A stretch of 64,000 nucleotides of DNA from Amycolatopsis japonica (GCF_000732925.1 NZ_CP008953.1:4464001-4528000); one strand, 5' to 3'; counted from the first letter of the stretch, positions 50,322 to 59,548 are shown. Made by a program: numbers and translations. Notes: generated from the letters alone by a model not told the origin.

Positions 50322-50391
50322 AACTACCCCCGCCGGAGGTCCGTTCCCCGGCAGTGCGGTCCGCTCCGGGCGGGCTCGGGAAAGGGGATTC

Positions 50392-52152
50392 ATGACCCTG
50401 CTCGAATTACGAGAACTCACCGTCGGCGTGATCGCCGACGAAACCGAACGCGAACTGGTCCGCGAACTTTCGTTCGACCTCGACCAAGGCCGGACACTCT
50501 GCGTGGTCGGCGAATCCGGCAGCGGTAAAACGGTGACGGCCTTGTCGATCATCCGGTTGCTGGAGTTCGTCGCGCCGGTGTTCACCCGCGGCGAGATCAG
50601 CGTCGACGGCGTCGATCTCACGCGGCTGTCCGCCGACGAGATGCGCGCGTACCGGGGCCCGCGGATCGGCATGATCTTCCAGGAGGCATTGGATTCGCTC
50701 AACCCCAGTCAACGGGTCGGCAAGCAGCTGATCGAGGCCTACCGGAGGCCCGGCTCCCTGCCGCGTCAAGCCGCGCGCAAGGGAACGCCGTTGCACCGCG
50801 AGGCCGAGGCGAAGGCCCGAGGCCTCTTGAAGGAGGTCGGCCTCACCGACACCGACCGCGTGCTTTCCCTGTACCCGCACCAGATGTCGGGCGGGATGCA
50901 GCAGCGCGTGATGATCGCGCTCGCCCTGATGGCCGACCCGAGCCTGCTGATCGCCGACGAGCCGACCACGGCGCTGGACGTGACCACGCAGGCGGAGATC
51001 CTCACCCTGTTCGACCGCGTCCGCCGTGACCACGGCACCGCGTGCGTCTTCATCACGCACGACATGGGCGTGGCCGCGCAGGTCGCGGACCGGATCGCGG
51101 TGATGTACCGGGGTGAACTGGTCGAGCTCGGGTCCACAGAGGACATCCTGCATTCGCCGAAGCATCCCTACACCAAGGCGTTGCTCGACTGCGTCCCGCA
51201 GCTCGGCGTGAGCAGACGCGACGGCTTCCCCACCATCTCCGAGGCACTGCTCGAAGCCGCGATGAACGGCGAATCGGCGGTCGCGACCGAGACCAGGTCC
51301 TTGAGCCGCCCGAAGTCCAGGGAGACGGACGAGGGCACCGCGCTCGTCATCGACTCGGTGTCCAAAGTGTACGGACGACGCGGCCGGTTCTCGCTGAGCC
51401 GTGAACCCGAGGTGCACGCGGTCAAGGACGTCTCGCTGGAGATCGCGCCGGGCGAGTTCTTCGGCCTGGTCGGGGAATCCGGTTCGGGCAAGACCACGCT
51501 CGGCCGTCTGGTGAGCGCGCTGGAAACCCCGACTGAGGGCACCATCGCCTTCGGTGAGCACAGGTGCACGCCGTCCGGTCTCGAAGGAGACGAGCGCGCG
51601 TTCCGCCGCCGCGCGCAGCTCATCTTCCAGGATCCGCAGAGCTCGCTCGATCCCCGGCACACCGCCGCCAGGATCATCGCCGAGCCGCTGCGGGAGCTCA
51701 CCGGCCTCCGCGGCGCGGAACTCGACCGCCGCGTCACCGAACTGATCGACGAGGTCGGGCTTCCCTCCGACACCGCGAAGAAGCTGCCGTCGCAGCTCTC
51801 CGGCGGACAACGGCAGCGCGTCTCGATCGCCCGCGCGATCGCGGCCGAACCCGACCTCATCGTCGCCGACGAGCCCACCTCCGCGCTCGACGTCTCGGTG
51901 CAGGGCCAGGTGATGAACCTGTTGCTGGACCTGCGGCGCACCCGCGCGCTCAGCTTCCTGTTCATCACGCACAACCTCAGCCTGGTGCTGTCGGTCGCCG
52001 ACCGGGTCGGCGTGATGTACCGGGGCGAACTGATCGAAATCGGCGAACCGGACGAGATCCGGCTCCACGCCAGGCACGAGTACACCCGCCGTCTCCTCGC
52101 GGCGAATCCCGAACTGCCCGCCCACCCCCACACTGGAGTGCGGAACCCATGA
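50392..52152 (+). CDS. Fused oligopeptide-type ABC ATPase (DppD-DppF)
   Basis: The 586-residue protein contains two ATPase domains. Domain 1 (about 1-280) has Walker A GESGSGKTVTAL, signature MSGGMQQRVMIALAL and Walker B LLIADEPTTALD. Domain 2 (about 320-585) has GESGSGKTTLGRL, LSGGQRQRVSIARAI and LIVADEPTSALD. Each ends with an oligopeptide-type region (KHPYTKALLDCVPQLG, HARHEYTRRLLAANPELP). ATG 50392 follows aagggg; the open frame before it covers the operator region. It powers the importer encoded by the next three genes. Confidence 0.92.
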   Translation: MTLLELRELTVGVIADETERELVRELSFDLDQGRTLCVVGESGSGKTVTALSIIRLLEFVAPVFTRGEISVDGVDLTRLSADEMRAYRGPRIGMIFQEALDSLNPSQRVGKQLIEAYRRPGSLPRQAARKGTPLHREAEAKARGLLKEVGLTDTDRVLSLYPHQMSGGMQQRVMIALALMADPSLLIADEPTTALDVTTQAEILTLFDRVRRDHGTACVFITHDMGVAAQVADRIAVMYRGELVELGSTEDILHSPKHPYTKALLDCVPQLGVSRRDGFPTISEALLEAAMNGESAVATETRSLSRPKSRETDEGTALVIDSVSKVYGRRGRFSLSREPEVHAVKDVSLEIAPGEFFGLVGESGSGKTTLGRLVSALETPTEGTIAFGEHRCTPSGLEGDERAFRRRAQLIFQDPQSSLDPRHTAARIIAEPLRELTGLRGAELDRRVTELIDEVGLPSDTAKKLPSQLSGGQRQRVSIARAIAAEPDLIVADEPTSALDVSVQGQVMNLLLDLRRTRALSFLFITHNLSLVLSVADRVGVMYRGELIEIGEPDEIRLHARHEYTRRLLAANPELPAHPHTGVRNP

Positions 52153-53729
52153 GACGAACCCTGACCTCGGCCGCCCTCGGCCTGGCGACCGTCCTGCTGA
52201 TCGGCTCGTGCATGGGAGGGCAGGCGGGCGGTGGCGCCGCCGACGGGCCCCCGAAGCCCGGCGGCAACCTCAACGTGGCCGTGCCCACCGACCCGCAGTC
52301 CCTCGACATGGTCGCGAACCCCGGCCAGGTGACCGCGCATATCGGCAATATGATGTACGAGAAGCTGTTCGAGGTGGACCGGAGTTTCACCTCCCGGCCC
52401 ATGCTGGTCGAGGACTACACCACCAGCCCGGACAGGCTCACCTACACCTTCAAGCTGCGCCAGGGCGTCACCTTCCACGACGGCAACCCGCTGACGTCCG
52501 AGGACGTCGTGGCGAGCCTGAAGCGGTGGCAGCAGGTGCACCGCACCGGTCAGCTGGTCACGCCGGACATCGAGGCGATCACGCCGACCGACCCGGCGAC
52601 GGTGACCATCAAGCTCAAGCAGCCGCGATACCCGCTGATCAACGAACTCGCCGGCGCGGGCACGGAGATCTATGAGGCGAAGAACCTCACCGGTGTCGCA
52701 CCGACCGGGTTCGCCCAGGACAAGGCGATCGGGACCGGCCCGTACAAGCTGAAGAGCTGGGACATCGGCCGTGAACTGGTGCTGGAGCGATACACCGGCT
52801 ACAAGTCGCGGTCCGAAGAGGACTGGGGCGGGCAGGCGGGCGCCAAGCACGCGTACCTCGACACCGTGACCTACAAGGTGGTCTCCGACCAGGACGCGCT
52901 GATCAACGGCCTGCAGACCGGCCAGTGGGACCACATCATGCCCACGAACGACCAGTACGAGCCGCTGCGCAACAACCCGGCCGTGGTCGTGCACAACCTG
53001 CCCGGCGGCAACGACAACGTGGTGATCCCGAACTTCAACACCGGTTCGAAGTTCGCCGACCCCCGTGCCCGCGAGGCGCTGAACCTCCTGCTGGACAAGC
53101 CCGCGATCAACGCGGCCACCGGCGGCAGCAAGGACCTCACCGTCGAGACCGGCGCCTTCGCCTCGCCGGACAACAAGCAGTTCTATTCCACCGCGGGCGA
53201 AGAGGTCTACAAGGCGCACGACCCGGAGAAGGCGAAGCAGCTGCTGGCCGCGGCGGGGATCACCGCCGGCGCGACCATCCGCATCGTCACCACGAACTCG
53301 TACCCGGAATTCGGCAAGTGGGCCGTGCTGATCCAGGACAGCCTGTCGAAGATCGGCATCAACACCAAGATCGACACCTTCGACTTCGCCACCATGCTCG
53401 GCACGCTGACCAAGGAGCCGGGCGGCTGGGACATCACCACGCTGTTCTTCGACTCGGCGCTGACCTCGCCCGCGCAGATGCCCGCGCTCACCCTGGGCAC
53501 GCTGAACGGTTCGACCTCGCCCGAGCTGGACGGGCTCATGGCGGAGTTCAACGCTTCGACCACCCCTGAGCAGGCGAAGGCGGTGGTGGACAAGCTGCAG
53601 GCGTTCACCTGGAAGCAGCTTTCGGTGATCACCCTGAGCCAGTCCAGGCTGTACGCGGCCTACTCCCCCAAGCTCAAGGGTTACGGCGACTTCTACCGCG
53701 TCTTCTGGAACACCTGGCTGGCGTCATGA
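52149..53729 (+). CDS. ABC transporter substrate-binding lipoprotein (SBP_bac_5)
   Basis: The 526-residue protein has a lipoprotein signal (SAALGLATVLLIGSC, lipobox Cys about residue 21) and the type-5 extracellular binding fold: GGNLNVAVPTDPQSLDM, YTFKLRQGVTFHDGNPLTSEDVVASLKRW, AIGTGPYKLKSW, ARGSN-like region at DPRAREALNLLLDK. Family members bind peptides, nickel, opines or various small molecules. The ATG overlaps the ATPase stop. Context suggests it binds the substrate of the hydrolases in this cluster rather than peptides. Confidence 0.9.
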   Translation: MRRTLTSAALGLATVLLIGSCMGGQAGGGAADGPPKPGGNLNVAVPTDPQSLDMVANPGQVTAHIGNMMYEKLFEVDRSFTSRPMLVEDYTTSPDRLTYTFKLRQGVTFHDGNPLTSEDVVASLKRWQQVHRTGQLVTPDIEAITPTDPATVTIKLKQPRYPLINELAGAGTEIYEAKNLTGVAPTGFAQDKAIGTGPYKLKSWDIGRELVLERYTGYKSRSEEDWGGQAGAKHAYLDTVTYKVVSDQDALINGLQTGQWDHIMPTNDQYEPLRNNPAVVVHNLPGGNDNVVIPNFNTGSKFADPRAREALNLLLDKPAINAATGGSKDLTVETGAFASPDNKQFYSTAGEEVYKAHDPEKAKQLLAAAGITAGATIRIVTTNSYPEFGKWAVLIQDSLSKIGINTKIDTFDFATMLGTLTKEPGGWDITTLFFDSALTSPAQMPALTLGTLNGSTSPELDGLMAEFNASTTPEQAKAVVDKLQAFTWKQLSVITLSQSRLYAAYSPKLKGYGDFYRVFWNTWLAS

Positions 53730-54670
53730 CCGGTCTGCTGCTGCGCAGACTGCGCGATCTGGTGATCATCCTGGTGATCGTCGGGACGATGATGTTCTTC
53801 GTCATCCGGCTGATCCCCGGCGACCCGGCACAGGCCATCCTCGGCCCGACCGCACGACCGTCCGATGTGGACGCCCTGCGGGAGAGCATGGGGCTGAACG
53901 GGACACTCTGGGAGCAGTACTTCAGCTGGGCCGGGAATGTCCTGCACGGCGACTTCGGCACGTCGATCACCTATCACGCCCCGGTGCTCGGCGTGGTCGC
54001 CGACCACATCCTGCCGACGCTGACGCTGGCCGTGCTCTCGACGGTGATCAGCTTCTTCCTCTCGGTCGCGATCACCTCGTGGCAGGCGGTGTCGCCGCGC
54101 AACCCGGTGGCGCGGGCGCTGGACCGGCTGTCCGCGCTCGGCATGGCGATGCCGGACTTCTGGATCTCGCTGATGCTCGTGCTCGTCTTCTCGGTGACAC
54201 TGCGCTGGTTCCCCTCCAGCGGCTACGAGAACCTGTTCACCGCCCCGGCGACGGCGGTGCCCGCGCTGGTGCTGCCGCTGACCGTGCTGGTCATCGGGCA
54301 GACCGCGTTGTTCGTGCTCACCCTGCGGGAAAGCCTGCTCGGCGAACTGCCGCTGGCGTATCTGCGCACCGCGCGGGTCAAGGGACTGTCGGAGCGGCAG
54401 GTGATGACCAAACATGTCCTGCCGAACGCGCTGATGCCGCTGATCACCCAGCTGGGCAGCAACTTCGCCATGCTGGTCGGCGGCATCGTGATCATCGAGT
54501 CCATCTTCGTCGTGCCGGGGCTCGGCCATCTGCTGATGGGCGCGGTGTCCACCCGCGACTTCCCGCTGATCCAGGGTGTGACGCTGTTCGTCGCGGTGCT
54601 GTTCGTGCTGGTCAACCTGCTGGTGGACCTGTCGTACGCGCTGCTCGACCCGAAGGTGCGTGTCTCGTGA
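53726..54670 (+). CDS. ABC transporter permease, DppB-like
   Basis: The 314-residue membrane protein has six spans and the DppB pattern: RRLRDLVIILVIVGTMMFFVIRLIPGDPA at the start, DRLSALGMAMPDFWISLMLV, and the coupling loop LAYLRTARVKGLSERQVMTKHVLPNALMP (in two parts). It overlaps both neighbours by 4 bases (ATGA, GTGA). Confidence 0.92.
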   Translation: MTGLLLRRLRDLVIILVIVGTMMFFVIRLIPGDPAQAILGPTARPSDVDALRESMGLNGTLWEQYFSWAGNVLHGDFGTSITYHAPVLGVVADHILPTLTLAVLSTVISFFLSVAITSWQAVSPRNPVARALDRLSALGMAMPDFWISLMLVLVFSVTLRWFPSSGYENLFTAPATAVPALVLPLTVLVIGQTALFVLTLRESLLGELPLAYLRTARVKGLSERQVMTKHVLPNALMPLITQLGSNFAMLVGGIVIIESIFVVPGLGHLLMGAVSTRDFPLIQGVTLFVAVLFVLVNLLVDLSYALLDPKVRVS

Positions 54671-55587
54671 GCGTCGCTCTCGTGGAAAAGACGTCGCCGG
54701 TGCGCGAGAAGCCGTCGTCCGGCCGCGCGGCCAAGGTGTTCCGGCGCAACAGGATGCTGGTGATCACCACCGCCATCCTGGCGATGATCGTCCTTGCCGT
54801 GATCGTGCTGCCGTTCTTCCTGCCGAGCGTCAGCGCGACCGACCCGGTGAACCGGCTGCTGCCACCGTCGGCCACGCATCCCCTCGGCACGGACTCGTTC
54901 GGCCGCGACGTGCTCGCCCGCCTGGTCTCCGGCGGGCGGGCGTCGCTCGGGCTGTCCGCCCTGATCACCCTGTGCGCGGCCTTCACCGGCCTGGTGATCG
55001 GGCTGATCAGCGGGTTCTTCCGGGCGGCCGACGCGGTGCTGATGCGGGTGATGGACGCCTGGATGTCGTTCCCGGCGATCATCCTCGCGATGGCGCTGGC
55101 GATCTCGCTCGGCGCGAGCATCTGGACCGAGCTGATCGCGCTGACAGTGATCTTCACGCCGTTCACCGCCCGCGTGATCCGCAGCCGCGTGCTCGGCATC
55201 GCCGGCCGTGCCTACATCGGCGCGGCGCGGGTTTCGGGGATGAGCCGCTGGAAGATCCTCGTCGTGCACGTGTTCCCGAACGTGCTGCCGCTCGCGCTGG
55301 TGCAGGTGGTGATCCTGTCCGCCGCGGCGATGCTGGTCGACGGGGCGATGAGCTTCCTCGGTCTCGGCATCGCTCCCCCGACCCCGACCTGGGGCAACAT
55401 GATCGCCGAAGGCCGGTCGTACCTGGTGCAGGCGCCCTGGCTGGTGATCGTGCCCGGCGTGACGATCATGGTGTGCGTCTTCCTGCTGAACCTCATCGGA
55501 TCGTCGCTGCGGATCGCCGTCGACGCCCGCGCGCGGACGCTGAGCGAGATGCAGCGCCTGCGCACCCGCCGTCCCTCCGGCAGCTGA
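54667..55587 (+). CDS. ABC transporter permease, DppC-like
   Basis: The 306-residue membrane protein has the N-terminal OppC-type segment (VFRRNRMLVITTAILAMIVL), HPLGTDSFGRDVLARLVSGG, and the coupling loop YIGAARVSGMSRWKILVVHVFPNVLP. It pairs with the DppB-like permease. The start is GTG 54667, overlapping the preceding stop. Longer frames upstream shadow DppB. Confidence 0.92.
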   Translation: MSVALVEKTSPVREKPSSGRAAKVFRRNRMLVITTAILAMIVLAVIVLPFFLPSVSATDPVNRLLPPSATHPLGTDSFGRDVLARLVSGGRASLGLSALITLCAAFTGLVIGLISGFFRAADAVLMRVMDAWMSFPAIILAMALAISLGASIWTELIALTVIFTPFTARVIRSRVLGIAGRAYIGAARVSGMSRWKILVVHVFPNVLPLALVQVVILSAAAMLVDGAMSFLGLGIAPPTPTWGNMIAEGRSYLVQAPWLVIVPGVTIMVCVFLLNLIGSSLRIAVDARARTLSEMQRLRTRRPSGS

Positions 55588-55599
55588 GAAAGGATCCCG

Positions 55600-56316
55600 T
55601 TGTCTGCCACTACTTCCTTGGCCGTGCGCCGATTCGCCCCCGAAACCGTCTCGGGGCCGCCGGTGCTCCTGGTGCACGGATTCGCCTCCGACGGGCACAC
55701 CGACTGGATCACCACCGGATGGCCCGCCGCGCTCACCGCCGCGGGCCGGGAGGTGGTGATACCGGACCTTCCCGCGCACGGCTCCAGCCCGGCGCCCTCG
55801 GGTTCGCTCGGTGCCGTCGCGATCACCGCGGAACTGGCGCGGCTCGTCGCCGATCTGTCCGAAGTGGACGTCGTCGGGTACTCGCTGGGCGCGCGGCTGT
55901 CCTGGGAGCTGCCCGCCCAGGCTCCGGTGCGGCGGCTCGTACTCGCCGGGGTGAGCCCGTTCGAACCGTTCGGCGCCGTCGATGTGGCGGCCGCACTGGC
56001 CTTCGCCGGTGGCGGCAAGGCTCCGTCGGATCCGCTGACCGGGATGATCGCGCATATGATCACCGCGCCGGGGCGGAATCCCGCGGCGCTCGCGCGGTGC
56101 ATCGAGGATCTGCGCGCCGAGCCTTTCGCGCCGGTCGCCGGAGCGGTGTCCGTGCCCACCCGGTTCGTGGCGGGGGTGGAGGATCCGGTGAGCCAGGGCA
56201 TCGAGACTCTGGTGGACCTGGTGCCGGGCGCGGATCTCGTGCGGGTGCCCGGGGATCACGGCGGTGCTTTGCGGAGCGGCGAGTTCAAGGCGGCCGTGCT
56301 CGATTTCCTCGGCTGA
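55600..56316 (+). CDS. Alpha/beta-hydrolase
   Basis: The 238-residue protein has the fold's landmarks: PPVLLVHGFASDGHTDW (oxyanion HG), DLPAHGSSP, nucleophile elbow VVGYSLGARLSW and a terminal His in RVPGDHGGAL. The acid is probably Asp in AGVEDPVSQG. It starts at TTG 55600 with gaaagg, 12 bases after the permease gene, and ends the ABC operon. It may hydrolyse the imported substrate (inference). Confidence 0.85.
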   Translation: MSATTSLAVRRFAPETVSGPPVLLVHGFASDGHTDWITTGWPAALTAAGREVVIPDLPAHGSSPAPSGSLGAVAITAELARLVADLSEVDVVGYSLGARLSWELPAQAPVRRLVLAGVSPFEPFGAVDVAAALAFAGGGKAPSDPLTGMIAHMITAPGRNPAALARCIEDLRAEPFAPVAGAVSVPTRFVAGVEDPVSQGIETLVDLVPGADLVRVPGDHGGALRSGEFKAAVLDFLG

Positions 56317-56334
56317 GGATTGCGGCTCCGCCGC

Positions 56335-56387
56335 GTTGCGAAAGTGGCTTCCGCAACGTTGAAGGTTGCGAAAGTGGCTTTCGCAAC
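56335..56387. repeat. Tandem pair of small hairpins (gttgcgaaag)
   Basis: gttgcgaaag-tgg-ctttcgcaac (56365-56387) is a perfect hairpin. A copy with one mismatch lies exactly 30 bases earlier (56335-56357). The pair follows the alpha/beta-hydrolase stop by 18 bases and may terminate transcription. Confidence 0.7.
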
Positions 56388-56408
56388 ACTTCCCCCGAAC
56401 CGACCGAT

Positions 56409-56461
56409 GCTATGAAAGGTCCTTTCCTTGCAAATTTTGCAAGGAAAGGACCTTTCATAGC
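56409..56461. repeat. Perfect 26-bp stem palindrome
   Basis: Arms 56409-56434 and 56436-56461 are perfect complements around one base. The arm starts gctatgaaaggtcctttcct. It fills the gap between convergent hydrolase and aldo/keto reductase genes together with the tandem hairpins; no gene is present in 56317-56495. Confidence 0.8.
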
Positions 56462-56495
56462 GTTCGCGCCCGGCTCGCGACACACCACCGGGAGA

Positions 56496-57437
56496 TCAGA
56501 ACGTCCCATCGGCGGCGACCGAGCGGTCCAGCCAAAGATCCTCCAGAGCCGACCGCACCTCCGCACCACGAGAAGCGGCCAACGCGACAGCACCCAGGTT
56601 GTCGTCCAGCTGGGCCATCCGGCTCACCCCGAACAACACGTTCACCACCGGCTCATACGCGAGACAGAACGCGAGAGCCAGCTGCGACGAGCTCACCCCG
56701 AAGTCCCCGGCGACAGCGGCGACACGCGCGGCGGCGGCGCGGATCGACTCTCGGATCTCACCCGGATCCGCGCCGATCTTCCGCTCCGGGGTCCTCCCGA
56801 GCAACACACCGCCCTCGAACACGTCCGACGCCTGCAACGTCAAGGTTCCGGCCGAAAAATGCTTGCCGTAGAAGGAACCTTCGGCCATCGACCGACGCGC
56901 GATGCTGTACTTCAGCTGAGCGAAACGAGGCGCCGGAAGCCCTTCACTCGCGGCGAATTCCAGCGCCAGGTCGAGATCCGCGGCACGCCAGTTGTTCACG
57001 CCCCAGACGTCGAAGCGGCCGAGGCGGATCTGTTCGGCCACCTCGGTGACGATGCGTGGAATGTCGGGCCGCTCGAAGTAGTCGCCGACCACGACGGCTT
57101 CCGCGCGCTCGACACCGACGCGGTCGAACGAAGTGGTGAGCTGCTCGGCGAAACCGGTGTTCGGGTAGTCCCACAGCCAGAGTTTGCCGCACAGCTGGTA
57201 CTCGTCACGCTGGATTCCGGCGGCGCGGACAGCCTCGCCGAACAGGAGATCCGTGCGCGACTGTTCGGCGTGCGGCCCCATGTCGTAGTGGGCCACGTCG
57301 AACAGCGTGACCCCGGAATCGACGGCGTGCCGGATCAGGCGTACCGCGTCGTCGAAGTCCATGCGGTCCCACGTGTTCCACGATCCCAGGCTCAGCGCCG
57401 AAGTGGCGAAGCCCAGTCCGTTCCGCTTCTCGTCCAC
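56496..57437 (-). CDS. Aldo/keto reductase-like protein 1, altered active site
   Basis: The 313-residue protein has AKR barrel order: SGVTLFDVAHYDMG (Asp47, Tyr51), CGKLWLWD (Lys85), FDVWGVNNWRAADL, FAQLKYSIARRSM. The Asp-Tyr spacing is three residues instead of the usual four. Where the catalytic His is expected after strand 4 the sequence is AVVVGDYFERP, with Gly118-Asp119. It may be a modified reductase, an isomerase-like or a non-reductase member. GTG 57437 with aaagga is chosen. A CTAC-N4-GTAG site lies 38 bases upstream. Paralogue at 60683-61639. Confidence 0.8.
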   Translation of the reverse strand: MDEKRNGLGFATSALSLGSWNTWDRMDFDDAVRLIRHAVDSGVTLFDVAHYDMGPHAEQSRTDLLFGEAVRAAGIQRDEYQLCGKLWLWDYPNTGFAEQLTTSFDRVGVERAEAVVVGDYFERPDIPRIVTEVAEQIRLGRFDVWGVNNWRAADLDLALEFAASEGLPAPRFAQLKYSIARRSMAEGSFYGKHFSAGTLTLQASDVFEGGVLLGRTPERKIGADPGEIRESIRAAAARVAAVAGDFGVSSSQLALAFCLAYEPVVNVLFGVSRMAQLDDNLGAVALAASRGAEVRSALEDLWLDRSVAADGTF

Positions 57438-57474
57438 GAGTTTTCCTTTCGCTGGCAACGGAAACAAGTTTTAG

Positions 57475-57488
57475 TCTACGATCGTAGA
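57475..57488. promoter_or_regulatory. CTAC-N4-GTAG operator between AKR 1 and SDR 3
   Basis: TCTAC-GATC-GTAGA is a perfect 14-base palindrome ending directly before the SDR start codon (57489). TACGAT (57477-57482) within it is positioned as a -10 for a leaderless SDR message. On the other strand the flank reads GTAGACTAAAA, identical to the flank of the site at 59549. Confidence 0.68.
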
Positions 57489-58223
57489 ATGAACAAGAGA
57501 CTTGTAGTGGTGACCGGCGGTGCCAGTGGCATCGGCCGCGGAGTCGCCGAAGCCTTCCAGTCCGCGGGCGACCGCGTGGTCATCGCCGACGTCGACACCC
57601 GGGCGGCCCACGACCTCGCCGCCGAACTCGGCGCGGAGCACGTCGAACTCGACATCTCCGATCCCGGATCGGTCGACGCGGCGCTGACGCTCGTCACCGA
57701 TCGCTTCGGCCCGGTCGAGGTCCTGGTCAACAACGCCGGTCTCGCCGGCGGTGGCGGACCGTTGGTGGGACTGGACATCGGCGTCTTCGATCTGTGCATG
57801 CGGGTGAACTTCCGCGGCACCTTCCTGATGACCCGCGCGGTCGGCGCGCAAATGGTCGAGACGGGCACTCGTGGCACCATCGTCAACATCACCTCCATCG
57901 GTGCCCGGCAGCCGACCCCGGGGCTCGGCCACTACGAGGCCACCAAGGCCGCCGTCGAGGCGCTCACCCGCTCGGCCGCGCTCGAACTGGCGCCGCACGG
58001 CATCCGGGTCAACGCCGTCGCCCCCGGACCGGTGCTGACGCCGATGACCGCCGGATTCGCCGCCGACACCGCCGCCCGCGCGGCGTGGGAAGCGAGGATT
58101 CCCTTGGGAACCATCGCTTCCGTCGCCGACGTGGTGCCGTCAGTCCTGTTCCTCGCCTCCGCCGACGCCGGCCATCTCACCGGGGTGAGCCTCCAGGTCG
58201 ACGGCGGGCAGCTGCTCACCTGA
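57489..58223 (+). CDS. Short-chain dehydrogenase/reductase (SDR 3), leaderless start
   Basis: The 244-residue classical SDR has VVVTGGASGIGRG, DVDTRAAHD after strand 2 (NAD+ preference likely), NNAGLAGGG, catalytic Ser in VNITSIGA and HYEATKAAVEAL. No ribosome site is possible because the operator abuts the ATG; the N-terminus MNKRLVVVTGG is normal length, so a leaderless mRNA is the simplest reading. Its last 84 bases overlap antisense with the amidohydrolase 2 gene. Confidence 0.9.
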   Translation: MNKRLVVVTGGASGIGRGVAEAFQSAGDRVVIADVDTRAAHDLAAELGAEHVELDISDPGSVDAALTLVTDRFGPVEVLVNNAGLAGGGGPLVGLDIGVFDLCMRVNFRGTFLMTRAVGAQMVETGTRGTIVNITSIGARQPTPGLGHYEATKAAVEALTRSAALELAPHGIRVNAVAPGPVLTPMTAGFAADTAARAAWEARIPLGTIASVADVVPSVLFLASADAGHLTGVSLQVDGGQLLT

Positions 58224-59519
58224 GTACACGACGCGGCCGCCGGACACGGTGAGTTCCACACCGACGTCCGGCAGGTCCGCGAACGCGACCTCGAGCGGAT
58301 TCGCCGCCAGCACGCAGAAGTCCGCGACACGGCCGACGGTCAGCGATCCCTTCCAGTCCGCCGCGCCGTCCTGTTCGGCGGCCGCGACCGTGTAGCAGCG
58401 CAGCAACCGGGCCATCAGCCCGGCGTCCACTTCGGACGCGGCCAGCATCCCGGCCGCCGCCGCGATGTGCACCCGCCAGTCGGGGGTCACCACGGGCGCG
58501 TCACTGCTCAACGTCAGCGGAACACCCGACGCGAGCATTTCCGCCAGCGGCCAGGCGCGGGCGCCGACCTCGGCACCGAGCGCGTCCGTGAGCATTCCCC
58601 GCATCGCCACCGCGATCGCGGGCTGCGTGGTCAGGCCCACCCCCGCCGAAGCCATCCGCGCCAGCTGATCCGGGGTCACCAGATCGCCGTGCACCAGATG
58701 ATCGCCGCGGCGAAGCGACCCGAGCGCGGCCTCGATGCTGCGATCCCCCGTGGCATGCACGGCGACCGTCATCCCGGCGTCATGGGCGAGCCGGATCATC
58801 GCGGCCAGATTGCCTGCGCGGCCCGGATCGTCGTCACCGTCGACGAGGAGCGCGCCGTGTGAACCGTCGGCGTAGCAATGATGTGTCCACGCGGAGCGCA
58901 TCGGCGGGATGCCGTCGGCGAAGATCTTCACCCCGGGCACGGTGAGCCACAACGGATTCGCGGCCGGTGACGGGGTCGCCAGCCCTCGCTCGAAATCGTC
59001 CAGCGAGCTGGCGCCGTCGAGCAGGCCGAACAACCGCAGCGCCGTCACCCTCGCGCGCAGCAGGCCTTCCTCGGCCAGCGCCGCGTACTCCTCCAGCACT
59101 TCGGCGCCGAAACAGCCCGTCTCGCCGGGCCCCAGACCGGGTTCGGTGTAGCTCGTGATGCCCAGTGACGCGCACAGCTCACCCGCACGCAGGATGGCGG
59201 CCCGCCGTTCGGCCGCGGTCCGCACCGTTTTCTCTTCTCCCCCGGTGAATCCGGCGCCGCCGATGAGCGTGTCCGGCCAGCGCGCGCCGAGCCAGGTCGC
59301 GTGCAGGTGCGCATCGTTGATCCCGGGCAGAACGGTTCTCCCCGCGAGGTCGATCACGTCGGTGTCCGGACCGATGTGGTCCAGCGCGACGTCACCGAGG
59401 GCGACGATCCGGTCTCCTCGCACGGCCATCGCCCGCACGACGGTGCCCGCCGGGTCGAAGGTGAGCACAGGACCGCCGCGAACCACGAGCGAAGCGGGAC
59501 GAATACGTTGCGACGGCAT
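58140..59519 (-). CDS. YtcJ-like amidohydrolase 2
   Basis: The 459-residue protein is an amidohydrolase-3 family member: GRTVLPGINDAHLHATWLGAR, GVKIFADGIPPMRSAW, MTVAVHATGDRSIEAAL, HLVHGDLVTPDQL and SSDAPVVTPDWRV. It is distantly related to amidohydrolase 1 but 85 residues shorter. The C-terminal 28 residues (after VELTVSGGRVVYSG) are encoded opposite the SDR 3 gene and look like an unconserved tail. ATG 59519 is divergent from the alcohol dehydrogenase gene, with the operator between. Confidence 0.86.
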   Translation of the reverse strand: MPSQRIRPASLVVRGGPVLTFDPAGTVVRAMAVRGDRIVALGDVALDHIGPDTDVIDLAGRTVLPGINDAHLHATWLGARWPDTLIGGAGFTGGEEKTVRTAAERRAAILRAGELCASLGITSYTEPGLGPGETGCFGAEVLEEYAALAEEGLLRARVTALRLFGLLDGASSLDDFERGLATPSPAANPLWLTVPGVKIFADGIPPMRSAWTHHCYADGSHGALLVDGDDDPGRAGNLAAMIRLAHDAGMTVAVHATGDRSIEAALGSLRRGDHLVHGDLVTPDQLARMASAGVGLTTQPAIAVAMRGMLTDALGAEVGARAWPLAEMLASGVPLTLSSDAPVVTPDWRVHIAAAAGMLAASEVDAGLMARLLRCYTVAAAEQDGAADWKGSLTVGRVADFCVLAANPLEVAFADLPDVGVELTVSGGRVVYSGEQLPAVDLEAHPGEMAGVGGGEEQD

Positions 59520-59548
59520 GGTTTCCTCCAGGATCTGGACTTTTTCTC

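Noticed and set aside
56335..56461. CRISPR-like repeat array
   Set aside because: There are only two 23-base hairpin copies with a 7-base gap and a separate palindrome. No array, leader or cas genes.
54660..58223. A 1187-codon plus-strand frame
   Set aside because: It is the SDR 3 frame extended upstream through shadows of the DppC, hydrolase and AKR genes. Only 57489-58223 has family sequence.
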